Shown: one piece after another, positions 25,553 through 33,734 of the stretch
Layout: each line of letters opens with the position of its first letter
How positions within the stretch are numbered: the stretch's first letter is position 1
Origin: Desulfarculus sp.
GTDB taxonomy: Bacteria; Desulfobacterota; Desulfarculia; Desulfarculales; Desulfarculaceae
Direction of reading: 5' to 3'
DNA: 49,784 bases
Assembly (NCBI GenBank): GCA_003605055.1
Contig: QZKP01000073.1
Coordinates: forward strand, 1 to 49,784
Notes under the pieces: model-generated
Databases searched by the model: none
Seen by the model: only the letters and a program-made list of their open reading frames with translations
Told to the model about the DNA's origin: nothing
Translations under genes and position numbers: made by a program

Positions 25553-26389
25553 ATGCGGAGGATGCTTCCCCGTCCAGGCAGCTCGGTGACGATGGTCCTG
25601 GCTTGGCTGGCCCTGGGCCTCCTGGCCGCGGGCGCTGCCGGGGCAGCCAGCCCCTGGGCGGCGGTCAAGCCCAGGATGGTTCAGGTGCCCAACCTGGTGG
25701 GCATGAGCCAGGCCCAGGCGATCCGTACCCTGCAATCACTGAGCTTGAATTATTCCCTGACCGTGCAGGCCACCACCAGCCAGGCCCAGCACGGGACCAT
25801 CGCCCGCCAAAGCCCGGCCCCGGGCTCCATGCTGCCCCTCGGCTCCAAGGTGTCCCTGGTGCAGTACGCCAAGTTGCCGGTCCTGGCTACGGTCACGGTG
25901 CCCAATGTGCTGAACCTGACCGCCGCGCAGGCCGCCGCCGCCCTGAGCCGGGCCGGGCTGCGCGTGCGCAGCCAAACCCCGGGCATCGCAGTCAGCGACC
26001 GCTCCAAGGAGGGCCGAGTGGCCCGGCAGAACCCCGCCGCCGGCCAGCACGCCCCCCGGGGATTCACGGTGACCCTGTGGCTCTACGCCTTCACCGGGGC
26101 CGCCAAGACGACCAGCCCGCCGCCGGGCCAGGCCGTACTCAAGGGTATCACCGGGCAGGGCAAGACCGAGGGCCAGAAGGTGGTGGTGCCCAACGTGGTG
26201 GGCCTGGATTTGTTCGCGGCCGCCAACGCCCTGAAAAAGGCGGGGCTGGGCAGCCGCTTTGACCAACAGTCCCTGGCCATCATAAGGGCCAGCCGAGGTG
26301 GCAAGACTCCCCGGGTGATCCGCCAGTCCCCAGCGGCCGGCCAGGTGGTGCCCAAAGGCTGGCCGGTGACCCTGACCCTGGCCAAATGA
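25553..26389 (+). CDS. secreted protein with three PASTA domains
   Basis: A 278-residue exported protein: an N-terminal hydrophobic stretch (about residues 13-32), then three PASTA domains (about 42-105, 113-180, 210-278). Each has the family start V-P-N-L/V and the later VARQNPAAG / IRQSPAAGQVVPKG element. PASTA domains usually bind muropeptides or beta-lactams on kinases and penicillin-binding proteins, but no enzymatic domain is present. The linker near residues 184-205 is Pro/Thr/Gln-rich. AGGGAGGGG lies just before the ATG. Possibly an envelope scaffold protein; role unknown. Confidence 0.88.
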   Translation: MRRMLPRPGSSVTMVLAWLALGLLAAGAAGAASPWAAVKPRMVQVPNLVGMSQAQAIRTLQSLSLNYSLTVQATTSQAQHGTIARQSPAPGSMLPLGSKVSLVQYAKLPVLATVTVPNVLNLTAAQAAAALSRAGLRVRSQTPGIAVSDRSKEGRVARQNPAAGQHAPRGFTVTLWLYAFTGAAKTTSPPPGQAVLKGITGQGKTEGQKVVVPNVVGLDLFAAANALKKAGLGSRFDQQSLAIIRASRGGKTPRVIRQSPAAGQVVPKGWPVTLTLAK

Positions 26390-26466
26390 ACTGCCCTAAG
26401 ACTTCGGGACCCGGTTTGTCCTTCTAATTCCCCCCTACGATTTTGAGGAATTGCCTCGGGCGCGGC

Positions 26467-26649
26467 CTAGTTGCGGCCGCTGCTGCGCTTGCGCCAGGCC
26501 TCGGAGGCGTAGGCGGCCAGCACCACGATGGCCGCCAGCACCAGGGCGGTCCACCAGGGCGTGGTGGTGCGGAAAAAGAAGTGCCACAGCAGCCAGCCGC
26601 CCAGCAGGCCCAGGCCGGCCCGCAGCAGAAATACGCTGAACCGATTCAT
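26467..26649 (-). CDS. small membrane protein, unknown
   Basis: A 60-residue protein with two hydrophobic segments (about residues 5-25 and 31-47) and a basic tail (WRKRSSGRN). A near-perfect AAGGAGG six bases before the ATG supports translation. It follows the AEC transporter gene on the other side of a 57-bp gap; no known family recognised. Confidence 0.65.
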   Translation of the reverse strand: MNRFSVFLLRAGLGLLGGWLLWHFFFRTTTPWWTALVLAAIVVLAAYASEAWRKRSSGRN

Positions 26650-26706
26650 GCCGCCTCCTTAGAACTTTCTTAGCACGGCCGCCGCCCGCAAGGCAAAGCC
26701 CGCCTG

Positions 26707-27630
26707 CTAACCGAACAACAGCAGCGCCGCGGACAACGAGACCATGGACAGGATGGTGGAGAGCACGATGGCCGCCCCGGCCAGGTCCGTGTCGCTGTTG
26801 AGCTGGCCGGAGAGGATGTAGGCGCTGGTGGCGGTGGGCAGGGCGAAGTAGAGCATGGCCACGGACAACGACAGCCCGCCCACGTCCAGCAGCCGCAGCA
26901 GGCTGTAGCCCACCAGGGGCAGCAGCAGCAGCTTGAGCAGGCAGGAGACCAGGGCCAGGCCCAGGCGGCCCTTGAGCTTGGCCAGGCTCAGGCTGGCGCC
27001 GATGGACAAAAGGGCCATGGGCAGGGAGACCGAGGCCCCCAGGGCCAGGGAGCGCTCCAGGAACACCGGCAGCACCAGGCCGCTGCGGGCAAAGGCGATG
27101 GCGGCCAGGCAGGCCAGGATCAGGGGGTTGACCAGCATGGCCCTGAGCACCATGCGCAGTTTTTGAATCCCGGAGTACTGGGCCTGGGCGTGCCAGACCA
27201 GGGTGGAGACGGCCAGCACGTTGATGAAGGGGATGGCCAGGGAGATGATGATGCCGAAGCGGGCCACGCCCTCCTCGCCGAAGGCGCTCATCACCACGGC
27301 CATGCCCACGTAGGTGTTGAAGCGGAAGCTGACCTGGCTGAAGGTGCCGGCCTGGAAGTGGGGCACCCTGGCCAGGCGGATGTAGGCCAGGCTGGCCAGC
27401 CAGAGGATGAAGATGGCCGCCAGGGTGGCCAGGATCAGGCGGCCGGGCAGCACCAGCTTGGGCCCGGCCGCGCCCACCTTCCAGAACAGCAGGGCCGGGA
27501 AGAAAAAGAAGTAGATCAGGCGGTCGGAGATGGCGAAGAAGCGCTCGTCGGCCAGGCGGGCGCGCAGGAGCACCTGGCCCAGGGCCACCAGCACAAATAC
27601 GGGCAGGATGTTGTTCAGCAGGGCAGACAC
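26707..27630 (-). CDS. AEC family transporter (auxin efflux carrier-like permease)
   Basis: A 307-residue membrane protein with about ten helices arranged as two inverted halves, typical of AEC permeases. The start LLNNILPVFVLVALGQVL and the middle FSQVSFRFNTYVGMAVV are characteristic; the latter has the crossover region with Asn-Thr-Tyr. Bacterial members export or import organic acids such as malate or malonate; the substrate here is unknown. The start is chosen as GTG at 27630; the frame runs open far upstream only because of the GC-rich opposite-strand gene. It is divergent from the next two genes. Confidence 0.82.
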   Translation of the reverse strand: MSALLNNILPVFVLVALGQVLLRARLADERFFAISDRLIYFFFFPALLFWKVGAAGPKLVLPGRLILATLAAIFILWLASLAYIRLARVPHFQAGTFSQVSFRFNTYVGMAVVMSAFGEEGVARFGIIISLAIPFINVLAVSTLVWHAQAQYSGIQKLRMVLRAMLVNPLILACLAAIAFARSGLVLPVFLERSLALGASVSLPMALLSIGASLSLAKLKGRLGLALVSCLLKLLLLPLVGYSLLRLLDVGGLSLSVAMLYFALPTATSAYILSGQLNSDTDLAGAAIVLSTILSMVSLSAALLLFG

Positions 27631-27781
27631 GGCCGCATCCCCAGGGGGTCCTAAGATTTGCCGCCCGCGTCGGGCAGGAGTCGCGGCCGGGAAGCTTGAA
27701 TATAGCGGCTGGGGCCTGCCCTGGCAAGGCGGCCGCTTGACCCTCAATCGGGCGCGTGTGATATTGGGGCCAGGAGGGACC

Positions 27782-27967
27782 ATGAGCGACAAGCCGCGCC
27801 AAAAGACCCCGCCCCTGGAGCCGGACACCACCGCCGAGCTTTGGGACCGGGTGGCTGAGGACATCCTGCGCCAGGGCGCGCCCTGCCTGGACACCGTGCA
27901 GAAGCTGGTGGACGAGGCCTGCCAGCGCGACCCCGGCCCCGGGCCCCGGAAGCCGGACCAGGGCTGA
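27782..27967 (+). CDS. small hypothetical protein before the CoA-transferase fusion
   Basis: A 61-residue soluble, charged protein with no recognised domain. The core ELWDRVAEDILRQGAPCLDT is predicted helical, and the tail is Pro/Gly-rich. The ATG has GGAGGG five bases upstream. Its stop is two bases before the TTG start of the next gene, so it is probably translationally coupled to the CoA-transferase/GNAT protein and may be a partner of it. Confidence 0.55.
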   Translation: MSDKPRQKTPPLEPDTTAELWDRVAEDILRQGAPCLDTVQKLVDEACQRDPGPGPRKPDQG

Positions 27968-27969
27968 CC

Positions 27970-29871
27970 TTGGGCTGGCAGGAGCTGTACCGCCAGCGCC
28001 GCACCTCGGCCGAAGAGGCCCTGGCCGAGCTGCGCTCGGGATCGGGCGTGTTCATCGGCTCGGGCTGCGGCGAGCCCCAGCACCTGGTGGCGGCCCTGGC
28101 CCGCTGCGCCGAGGGCCTGCGCGACGTGGCCGTGATCCAGGCCATCAGCGTGGCCAGCGAGGACTACACCGCCGCCCGCTTCGCCGAGAGCCTGCGCGCC
28201 CAGCGCTACTTCGTGGCCGCCGGCGCCCGCCAGGAGGTGAGCGAGGGCCGCGCCGACTACACCCCCATCTATCTGAGCGACCTGCCCGGCCTCATCGAGA
28301 GCGGCCGCCTGAGCCTGGACGCGGCCTTGATCCAGGTGAGCCCGCCGGACGAGCACGGCTACCTCTCCCTGGGGGTGGCCGTGGACGTGACCCTGGAGGC
28401 GGTGGAGCGGGCCCGGCTGGTGGTGGCCCAGGTGAACCCGGCCATGCCCCGCACCCTGGGCAACAGCTTCCTGCACGTGAGCCTGATTGACCACCTGGTG
28501 GAGGCGGAGGAGGAGCTGCTGGCCTTCCACCTGCCCCCGCCGGACGAGACCGGCCGCGAGGCCGCCCGCCAGGCCTCCCGCCTGGTGCCCGAGGCGGCCA
28601 CCATCCACTGCGGCCTGGGGGCCGTGGCCCAGGCGGTGCTGGCCGAGCTGGGCGGCCACCAGGACCTGGGCGTGCACACCGACGTGCTCACCGACGCCTA
28701 CCTGGCCCCCATCGCCAGCGGGGCCATCACCGGCGCGGCCAAGAGCGTCTACCCGCACAAGATCGTGGCCTCCTTCTGCCTGGGCAGCCGGGCCCTGTTC
28801 GACTTCGTGCACAACAACCCCATGGTGGAGATGCAACCCACCCGGGTGGTGAACGACCCGGCCCTCATCGCCCAGAACCAGCGCATGATCAGCGTGCACG
28901 AGGCCCTGGAGGTGGACCTCACCGGCCAGGTCTGCTCCGAGGCCATCGGCAGCAAGATCTACGCCGGCCTGGGCGGCACCGTGGACTTCCTGCGCGGGGC
29001 GGCCAAGAGCCCCGGCGGCCGCAGCATCGTGGTGCTGCCCTCCACCCGGCCGGACGGCTCCAGCCGCATCCTGCCCAGCCTCAGCCCCGGGGCCGGGGTC
29101 AGCGTCACCCGGGCCGGGGTGCGCAGCGTGGCCACCGAGTACGGCGCGGTGCAGCTCCACGGCCTGTCCCTGCGCGAGCGGGCCGTGGCCCTCATAGACA
29201 TCGCCCACCCCAACCACCGCGACGCCCTGCTCAGCGCGGCCCGCGAGGCCGGGCTCATCGCCGAGCACCAGATCCTGGTGCCCCTGTTCACCGGCATCTA
29301 CCCCCAGCGCTACGAGCAGGAGGTGGTGCTCAAGGACGGCCGGACGGTCCTGATCCGGCCGGTGAAGCCCACCGACGAGCGCATGGTGCAGGAGTTCTTC
29401 TACGCCATGAGCGACACCGAGGTGTACTACCGCTTTCTGCACGCCATCAAGGCCTTCCCCAAGAAGGACATGCAGAAGATGGTCAACATCGACTACCACC
29501 GCGAGATGACGCTCCTGGCGCTGACCGGGGGGTTCGGGGCCGAGCAGATGGTGGGCGTGGCCCGCTACGTGCTGGGGGGCGACGGCGTGCCCGAGGTGGA
29601 TTTTGCCGTGCGCCACGGCCTGCAGGGCAAGGGCCTGGGCCGGGCGCTCATGACCGCCCTCTTGACCATCGCCCGGGACCGCGGCCACAAGCTGGCCAGC
29701 GCCTACGTGACCCCGGAGAACAGCGCCAGCCTATCGGTGCTCAAGAGCATGGGCTACGCGGTCAGCGGCACTGTGAGCCGGGGCGTGGTGGAGCTGCACC
29801 TGCACCTGGACCAGCCGGTCACTGAGCCCAAGGTGGAGCTCAAGTACGAGGAGATGTACAAGCGGGGGTAG
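27970..29871 (+). CDS. acetyl-CoA hydrolase/transferase fused to GNAT acetyltransferase domain
   Basis: A 633-residue two-domain protein. Residues about 1-440 are a class I CoA-transferase / acetyl-CoA hydrolase (GVFIGSGCGEPQHL, LIQVSPPDEHGYLSLGV, SEAIGSKIYAGLGGTVDFLRG). Residues about 450-615 are a GNAT fold, with the acetyl-CoA loop LQGKGLGRALM matching Q/R-x-x-G-x-G/A. Such fusions occur in deltaproteobacteria. The first part could transfer CoA among short-chain acids; the GNAT could acetylate a protein or small molecule, perhaps with the same CoA pool. Start is TTG at 27970, likely coupled to the small upstream gene. Confidence 0.87.
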   Translation: MGWQELYRQRRTSAEEALAELRSGSGVFIGSGCGEPQHLVAALARCAEGLRDVAVIQAISVASEDYTAARFAESLRAQRYFVAAGARQEVSEGRADYTPIYLSDLPGLIESGRLSLDAALIQVSPPDEHGYLSLGVAVDVTLEAVERARLVVAQVNPAMPRTLGNSFLHVSLIDHLVEAEEELLAFHLPPPDETGREAARQASRLVPEAATIHCGLGAVAQAVLAELGGHQDLGVHTDVLTDAYLAPIASGAITGAAKSVYPHKIVASFCLGSRALFDFVHNNPMVEMQPTRVVNDPALIAQNQRMISVHEALEVDLTGQVCSEAIGSKIYAGLGGTVDFLRGAAKSPGGRSIVVLPSTRPDGSSRILPSLSPGAGVSVTRAGVRSVATEYGAVQLHGLSLRERAVALIDIAHPNHRDALLSAAREAGLIAEHQILVPLFTGIYPQRYEQEVVLKDGRTVLIRPVKPTDERMVQEFFYAMSDTEVYYRFLHAIKAFPKKDMQKMVNIDYHREMTLLALTGGFGAEQMVGVARYVLGGDGVPEVDFAVRHGLQGKGLGRALMTALLTIARDRGHKLASAYVTPENSASLSVLKSMGYAVSGTVSRGVVELHLHLDQPVTEPKVELKYEEMYKRG

Positions 29872-29892
29872 GGACGGGGTTTAGCCCCGCCC
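29871..29892. repeat. palindromic repeat GGGACGGGGTTTAGCCCCGC type
   Basis: Related to 23647-23668. It overlaps the stop region of the CoA-transferase gene and may serve as its transcription end. Confidence 0.65.
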
Positions 29893-29917
29893 GCTGTCTT
29901 GCCGCCGCCATGAAGAA

Positions 29918-29944
29918 GGGAGGGGATAAACCCCTCCCCTACAT
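29918..29944. repeat. palindromic repeat GGGAGGGGATAAACCCCTCC type
   Basis: Nearly identical to 23555-23581, including the trailing CCCTACAT. Here the two palindrome types are in reverse order to the leuC-leuD gap. Confidence 0.7.
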
Positions 29945-29970
29945 CTTGATCCATCTTTTAAAGCATAGCC

Positions 29971-30125
29971 GTCATTGCGAGGCGCGGCGGCCCAGTGGTT
30001 TGTGAGGGCACCCCGGCCCTCCCGCCGCGCCGTGGCAATCCTCCCTTTCCTGCGGTGGCCCCGCAAAAAGGGAAATGGAAGTTCGCCAGGTCTGCATCCC
30101 CTGCCGGGATGCTCCTCGCGATGAC
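29971..30125. repeat. GTCATTGCGAGG-bounded repeat element (155 bp)
   Basis: Begins GTCATTGCGAGG and ends CCTCGCGATGAC, a 12-bp terminal inverted repeat with one mismatch. Inside is CGCGGCGG with CCGCCGCG and a GCAATCCTCCC segment, as in the widespread GTCATTGCGAG repeats of many bacterial genomes. It takes up half of the 329-bp gap 29872-30200; I see no gene in the rest. Confidence 0.65.
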
Positions 30126-30200
30126 TCGCGAATCTTGATGGTCAGAAAACAAGGCCGCGCTCATTGCCCCAGGGCCGCGCCCCCCTGGACAACGAAGGGC

Positions 30201-31049
30201 TCAGACCCAGGCGCTCACCAGGTGATACAGGCTCCCCACCCGTAGCCCGTCCGCGCGCCCCTGGAAGTAGCGGGCGTTTATCTCCTCCTGCCCCAGGTCC
30301 TGCACCCGGCCCAAGCCCAGGGCCGCGAGTTCCCGGCCCAGGGCCGCGGGGTCAAAGGTGGCCAGCCAGGGCTCCCCGGCCTTGGCGGAGTACTGGGACA
30401 GGGCCGCGAAGGCCGCTTGCCCCCGGGCGTCCAGCAGCTCCGGCGGCACGGCGTAGTCGAAGACCGCCCCGCTTCCGGCCGGGGCCGCGGCGATGAAGCG
30501 CAAGGTGCCCGTCACCGCCTCTGGGGTCAGGTAGGGGGTCACCCCCAGCCAGGCGAATAAGGTGGGCCGGGCTGGGTCAAGGCCCGCCGCGCCCAGGCCC
30601 TGGGCCAGGGTCTGCTGGTGAAAATCCAGGGGAGCGAAACTCAACTCCGGCGGGGGCGCGATGCCCGCCTCGGCCAGGCGCGCCCGCTTCCAGGCCTGGG
30701 TGGCCGGGTGGTCCACCTCGAACACGCGCAGGGCGGGATATGAATTCCGGTAGGCGAAGGTGTCCAGCCCGGCCCCCAGGACGGCGTATTGGCCCACGCC
30801 GCGGGCAACGGCCAGGCGCAGCTCGTCCTCGGCAAAGCGGCTGCGCGCGGCGGTGAAGGCCCGCAGAAAGGGCGAGGCCGGCGAGGTCACCGATGATTGC
30901 GGATCGGCGCGCAGGGCCGCGGCCCGCTCCGGGCCCAGGATGGCCAGGGCCAGGGGGTCGTCAAAGACCGTGGGCTGGTCCAGGAGCTGGTGCGCCGCGC
31001 GGTGGGTGGCCACCCGCTGGGCGGTCTGGCTGGCCTGGTTGTCTTGCAT
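30201..31049 (-). CDS. class I SAM-dependent methyltransferase (TIGR00027/LCMT-like)
   Basis: A 282-residue methyltransferase of the group also found in large numbers in mycobacteria, related to leucine carboxyl methyltransferases. Motifs: TAQRVATHRAAHQLLDQPTVFDDPLA near the start (positions 8-33), the SAM motif QYAVLGAGLDTFAYR, and VFEVDHPATQAWK with the acidic residue that binds ribose. FAWLGVTPYL near residue 170 is also typical. Substrate unknown; many members are biosynthetic O-methyltransferases. It stands alone on the minus strand with AAGGAGAGA before the ATG. Confidence 0.85.
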   Translation of the reverse strand: MQDNQASQTAQRVATHRAAHQLLDQPTVFDDPLALAILGPERAAALRADPQSSVTSPASPFLRAFTAARSRFAEDELRLAVARGVGQYAVLGAGLDTFAYRNSYPALRVFEVDHPATQAWKRARLAEAGIAPPPELSFAPLDFHQQTLAQGLGAAGLDPARPTLFAWLGVTPYLTPEAVTGTLRFIAAAPAGSGAVFDYAVPPELLDARGQAAFAALSQYSAKAGEPWLATFDPAALGRELAALGLGRVQDLGQEEINARYFQGRADGLRVGSLYHLVSAWV

Positions 31050-31084
31050 GAATGTCTCTCCTTCTGCGGGCGGCCTAATCGGGA

Positions 31085-31115
31085 AGGCGGGTTACGCTCC
31101 GCTAACCCGCCCTAC
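31085..31115. repeat. short palindromic repeat (GTAGGGCGGGTTAGCGC type), copy 3, inverted
   Basis: Reverse complement of the 31-bp repeat at 8368 and 8609 with one mismatch. It lies in the 329-bp gap 31050-31378, which also holds the 61-bp repeat and otherwise no gene. Confidence 0.82.
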
Positions 31116-31265
31116 GCCGCTGGGAGGTTCACGGAAAGCCGGGCGTTGGCCTCTAAACAAAGCGCACCCGGTTACCAGGCCCTTGATTGTATAGCCGCCG
31201 CCTGGCAAAGACAGCGGCGATAATGCCGCCCAATCTTGGTAAAATATATGTATCAGCTTTTCCGG

Positions 31266-31326
31266 CGCAGCAGCAGGTGCTCCAGCACCAGGGCCGTGAT
31301 CAGCCCCAGCACGAAGCCGTTGGCCA
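31266..31326. repeat. 61-bp direct repeat, left copy (remnant of permease 3' end)
   Basis: Identical to 32298-32358. Read on the minus strand it encodes ANGFVLGLITALVLEHLLLR, then RKS and a stop, so it is a detached 3' end of the NCS2 permease gene. Bases before it still match loosely. Confidence 0.95.
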
Positions 31327-31378
31327 AAGATTTATCTTTATACGGGAAGGCATTCCGGACAAATATAAGGCCGTAGAA

Positions 31379-32278
31379 TTAGCCCATACGCGACATGTTT
31401 TTCCGTAATCCAACAGTCTTAATCTCGCTTGCTTCACCACGAACAAGAATTATGGACTCCCAGCCAGCAGCAGTTATATGCCCGAGTTTTGCTAACTCCA
31501 ATACGGGGTATTCTTGGCCCTGCTCAAAACCCACCCTGTCCATGTCTATCATTGTTCCCATAGCCGGCCACAAAGTAGTCGCGTAAGAGGTATGGTGTCC
31601 GCCATCGTCTGGAAAGGACATTGACGAACATATCAATCCACAAAGTTCACCATCATCGTTAAACACTGGCCCCCCGCTCATTCCTCCATCAAAACGTGCA
31701 TTTGTACGAAAACATGGAAACTTTAGTCGCCTCTCGTCTCTTCTAGTCTCGTGAATTTCTATGACTTGACCGACAGTGGTCGTGGGGACATCATGCCACT
31801 CAACCGTCACGGTTTCCGAATCTTCTTCGATTTTAATTTTTGAACTGTGATACCCAAAACCAACAATTCTCGAACCGGGTGGCGGCGGCAATAGATTAAT
31901 CCTTGGGCACCGCCATTTGTGCTGCACAGCCAATGCTGACCCCGGTGTTAACTGTATAAAGGCTATGTCGGTGAACGGAGAAAGCCATATGCGATTAACA
32001 TTCCATAATAATCCCTGGTTCCCCTGTACAATTTGTACCGCCTGGACAGAAAAGGACCCCTCGAATTTGCCTGAATCCAATAGCTTTTGGTGGTATCGAC
32101 CCCAATAGTCTTCAAAAACATGCTTTGCTGTGATCGCAAAAAACGGTCCGATGACTATCGCTGTGCCGGATGGAAAATACTCTCTATCCTTAACTGCAGT
32201 TAGTGGTAGTGCAAACTCTGTTATAAGGCTGTGAAGCCCTGTTTCTCGGAAGGATGGCTTTTTCGAGAACTTACTCAT
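31379..32278 (-). CDS. trypsin-like serine protease, horizontally acquired
   Basis: A 299-residue chymotrypsin-fold serine protease. The catalytic triad is visible: His53 in ITAKHVFEDYW, Asp104 in SPFTDIAFIQL and Ser201 in FDGGMSGGPVFNDDG. No signal peptide or membrane helix is seen, so it should act in the cytoplasm, unlike DegP-type proteases, and it has no PDZ domain. Such lone cytosolic trypsin-like proteins often occur in defence loci, which is inference here. The gene starts 6 bases after the permease stop and has no ribosome binding site of its own, so translation probably depends on reinitiation. Codon usage is AT-rich and unlike its neighbours. Confidence 0.88.
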   Translation of the reverse strand: MSKFSKKPSFRETGLHSLITEFALPLTAVKDREYFPSGTAIVIGPFFAITAKHVFEDYWGRYHQKLLDSGKFEGSFSVQAVQIVQGNQGLLWNVNRIWLSPFTDIAFIQLTPGSALAVQHKWRCPRINLLPPPPGSRIVGFGYHSSKIKIEEDSETVTVEWHDVPTTTVGQVIEIHETRRDERRLKFPCFRTNARFDGGMSGGPVFNDDGELCGLICSSMSFPDDGGHHTSYATTLWPAMGTMIDMDRVGFEQGQEYPVLELAKLGHITAAGWESIILVRGEASEIKTVGLRKNMSRMG

Positions 32279-32284
32279 GATCTA

Positions 32285-33598
32285 TTAGACTTTACGCCGC
32301 AGCAGCAGGTGCTCCAGCACCAGGGCCGTGATCAGCCCCAGCACGAAGCCGTTGGCCAGGATGGGCTGCAGGAAGGGGTGCAGGGCCTGGCGGGCGGCGG
32401 CGGGGATGAAGCTGACGATGATGCCCACCAAGGTGGCCGTGCCCACGGTCACCCCCACGCTCCAGTCCGGCGGCCGCTCCCCGGCCTGGAGCACGTGCAG
32501 GGCCGCGAACACGCCCTGGGCCATCAGGGACAACAGCACCGCGCCCACCACCGGGGCCGGGGCCATTTGGAACAGGGACAGGCCGCCGGGCCACAGGGAC
32601 AAGAGCACCACCAGGCCCGCGGCGGGCAGCAGGGTCCAGCGGGAGGCGCTCCGGGTGGAGATCATCACCGCCGGGCTCACCGAGTAGGTCACCGGGCCCA
32701 GCACCCCGGCCAGGCCCGCGGCCAGCCCGCCCAGGCCCGAGACGGCCACCGCCCGGTTGGCCCGGCCGTCCATGCCCGGGGCGCCGATCATGCGGCCGGT
32801 GGTCTCGATGCTGCCCAGCTCGTTGGCGATCAGGGCCAGATAGCACAGGCAGAAGGCCACCACCACGCCGGGGTTGAAGGACAGCTCCGTAGCGAGCAGG
32901 CTGGGCAGGCCCAGGGCCGCCGCCGGCCGCCAGGCGGGCAGCGGGCCCAGGCCGATGAGGTAGTAGGCCACGCTGCCCACCACCAGGCCCAGGAGGATCA
33001 CCGCCGAGGAGGCCAGGCCCTTGAGCCGCTGCTGGGCCAGGAGCATGGCCAGCACCAGGCCCAGGCCGAAGATAAACGAGCCCGACAGGCCCGCGCCGGC
33101 CGCGGCCGGGTGATAGAGCAGATCGCGCATGGTGGGGGCCAGGGACACGCAGACCAACAGCAGGGTGGAGGCCAGCACCGGCGGGGTGTAGAGCCGGCCC
33201 AGGCGGGCGGCCAGGCCGGTGAAGCCGGCCGCGGCGGTCAGCGCCCCGCCCAGGGCCATGGCCCCGAACACCGGCCCCGGCCCGCCGGCGATGGTGGCCA
33301 AGACCCCCACCAGCAGCACCGCCGCCGGCCCCACCAGCCCGGGCAGCCGGTGGCCCCAGAGCACCTGGGCCGCCTGCACCAGGCCGGTGACCAGTAGCAG
33401 CCGCTGCAAAAAGGCCACCCGCCCGGCCGGGTCCAGGCCCCAGGCCAGGGCCACCACCTCCCCCAGCACCAGCAGGCCCGGCACCAGGATCACCAGCCAC
33501 TGCAGGGACAGCACGATGGTGGCCGCGGGCGGCGGCCAGCGGTCCAGGGGGTAGTCCAGTTGTATCTGGCCGCTGGCTTGGCGTGCTTGGTTGGGCAT
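32285..33598 (-). CDS. NCS2 family nucleobase (uracil/xanthine) permease
   Basis: A 437-residue membrane protein with about 12-14 helices of the nucleobase:cation symporter-2 family. Family segments are LQWLVILVPGLLVLGEVV near the start, GPAAVLLVG in helix 3, LIANELGSIETTGRM (the helix 8 motif with the substrate-binding Glu) and the late GLGGLAAGLAGVLG. The last 23 residues come from the right copy of a 61-bp repeat, so the C-terminus (RRKV) is not the original (RRKS). Substrate could be uracil, xanthine or urate. Confidence 0.85.
   Translation of the reverse strand: MPNQARQASGQIQLDYPLDRWPPPAATIVLSLQWLVILVPGLLVLGEVVALAWGLDPAGRVAFLQRLLLVTGLVQAAQVLWGHRLPGLVGPAAVLLVGVLATIAGGPGPVFGAMALGGALTAAAGFTGLAARLGRLYTPPVLASTLLLVCVSLAPTMRDLLYHPAAAGAGLSGSFIFGLGLVLAMLLAQQRLKGLASSAVILLGLVVGSVAYYLIGLGPLPAWRPAAALGLPSLLATELSFNPGVVVAFCLCYLALIANELGSIETTGRMIGAPGMDGRANRAVAVSGLGGLAAGLAGVLGPVTYSVSPAVMISTRSASRWTLLPAAGLVVLLSLWPGGLSLFQMAPAPVVGAVLLSLMAQGVFAALHVLQAGERPPDWSVGVTVGTATLVGIIVSFIPAAARQALHPFLQPILANGFVLGLITALVLEHLLLRRKV
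32298..32358. repeat. 61-bp direct repeat, right copy (in-frame permease 3' end)
   Basis: Identical to 31266-31326. It forms the present 3' end of the permease coding region. Confidence 0.95.
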
Positions 33599-33734
33599 GG
33601 CCCTAGTATGCCCACCCTGGGGCCGTATGCCAAGGCCCGGCCTTGTGCCCGCCCGGCCGGGGGGCTAACATGGGGCCGGGGATGAAACCGGGCCGGCCGC
33701 GGCCGGCGGAGCGTGGAGACAAAGGAGCCTGGGC

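Larger units (their letters stand above)
31266..32358. mobile_element. single-gene islet flanked by 61-bp direct repeats
   Basis: An AT-richer segment (near 47% G+C by eye against about 70% around it) of about 970 bp between two 61-bp direct repeats that come from the 3' end of the permease gene. The permease frame is restored by the right copy (ending RRKV) and the left copy keeps the displaced old end (RRKS). This is the pattern of site-specific integration into a gene's 3' end, but no integrase is present. It carries only the trypsin-like protease gene. Confidence 0.55.

Noticed and set aside
26707..29688. 993-codon minus-strand frame joining the AEC gene to sequence opposite the CoA-transferase
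   Set aside because: Only the first ~307 codons from GTG 27630 are AEC-like; the rest is a shadow of the plus-strand fusion gene.
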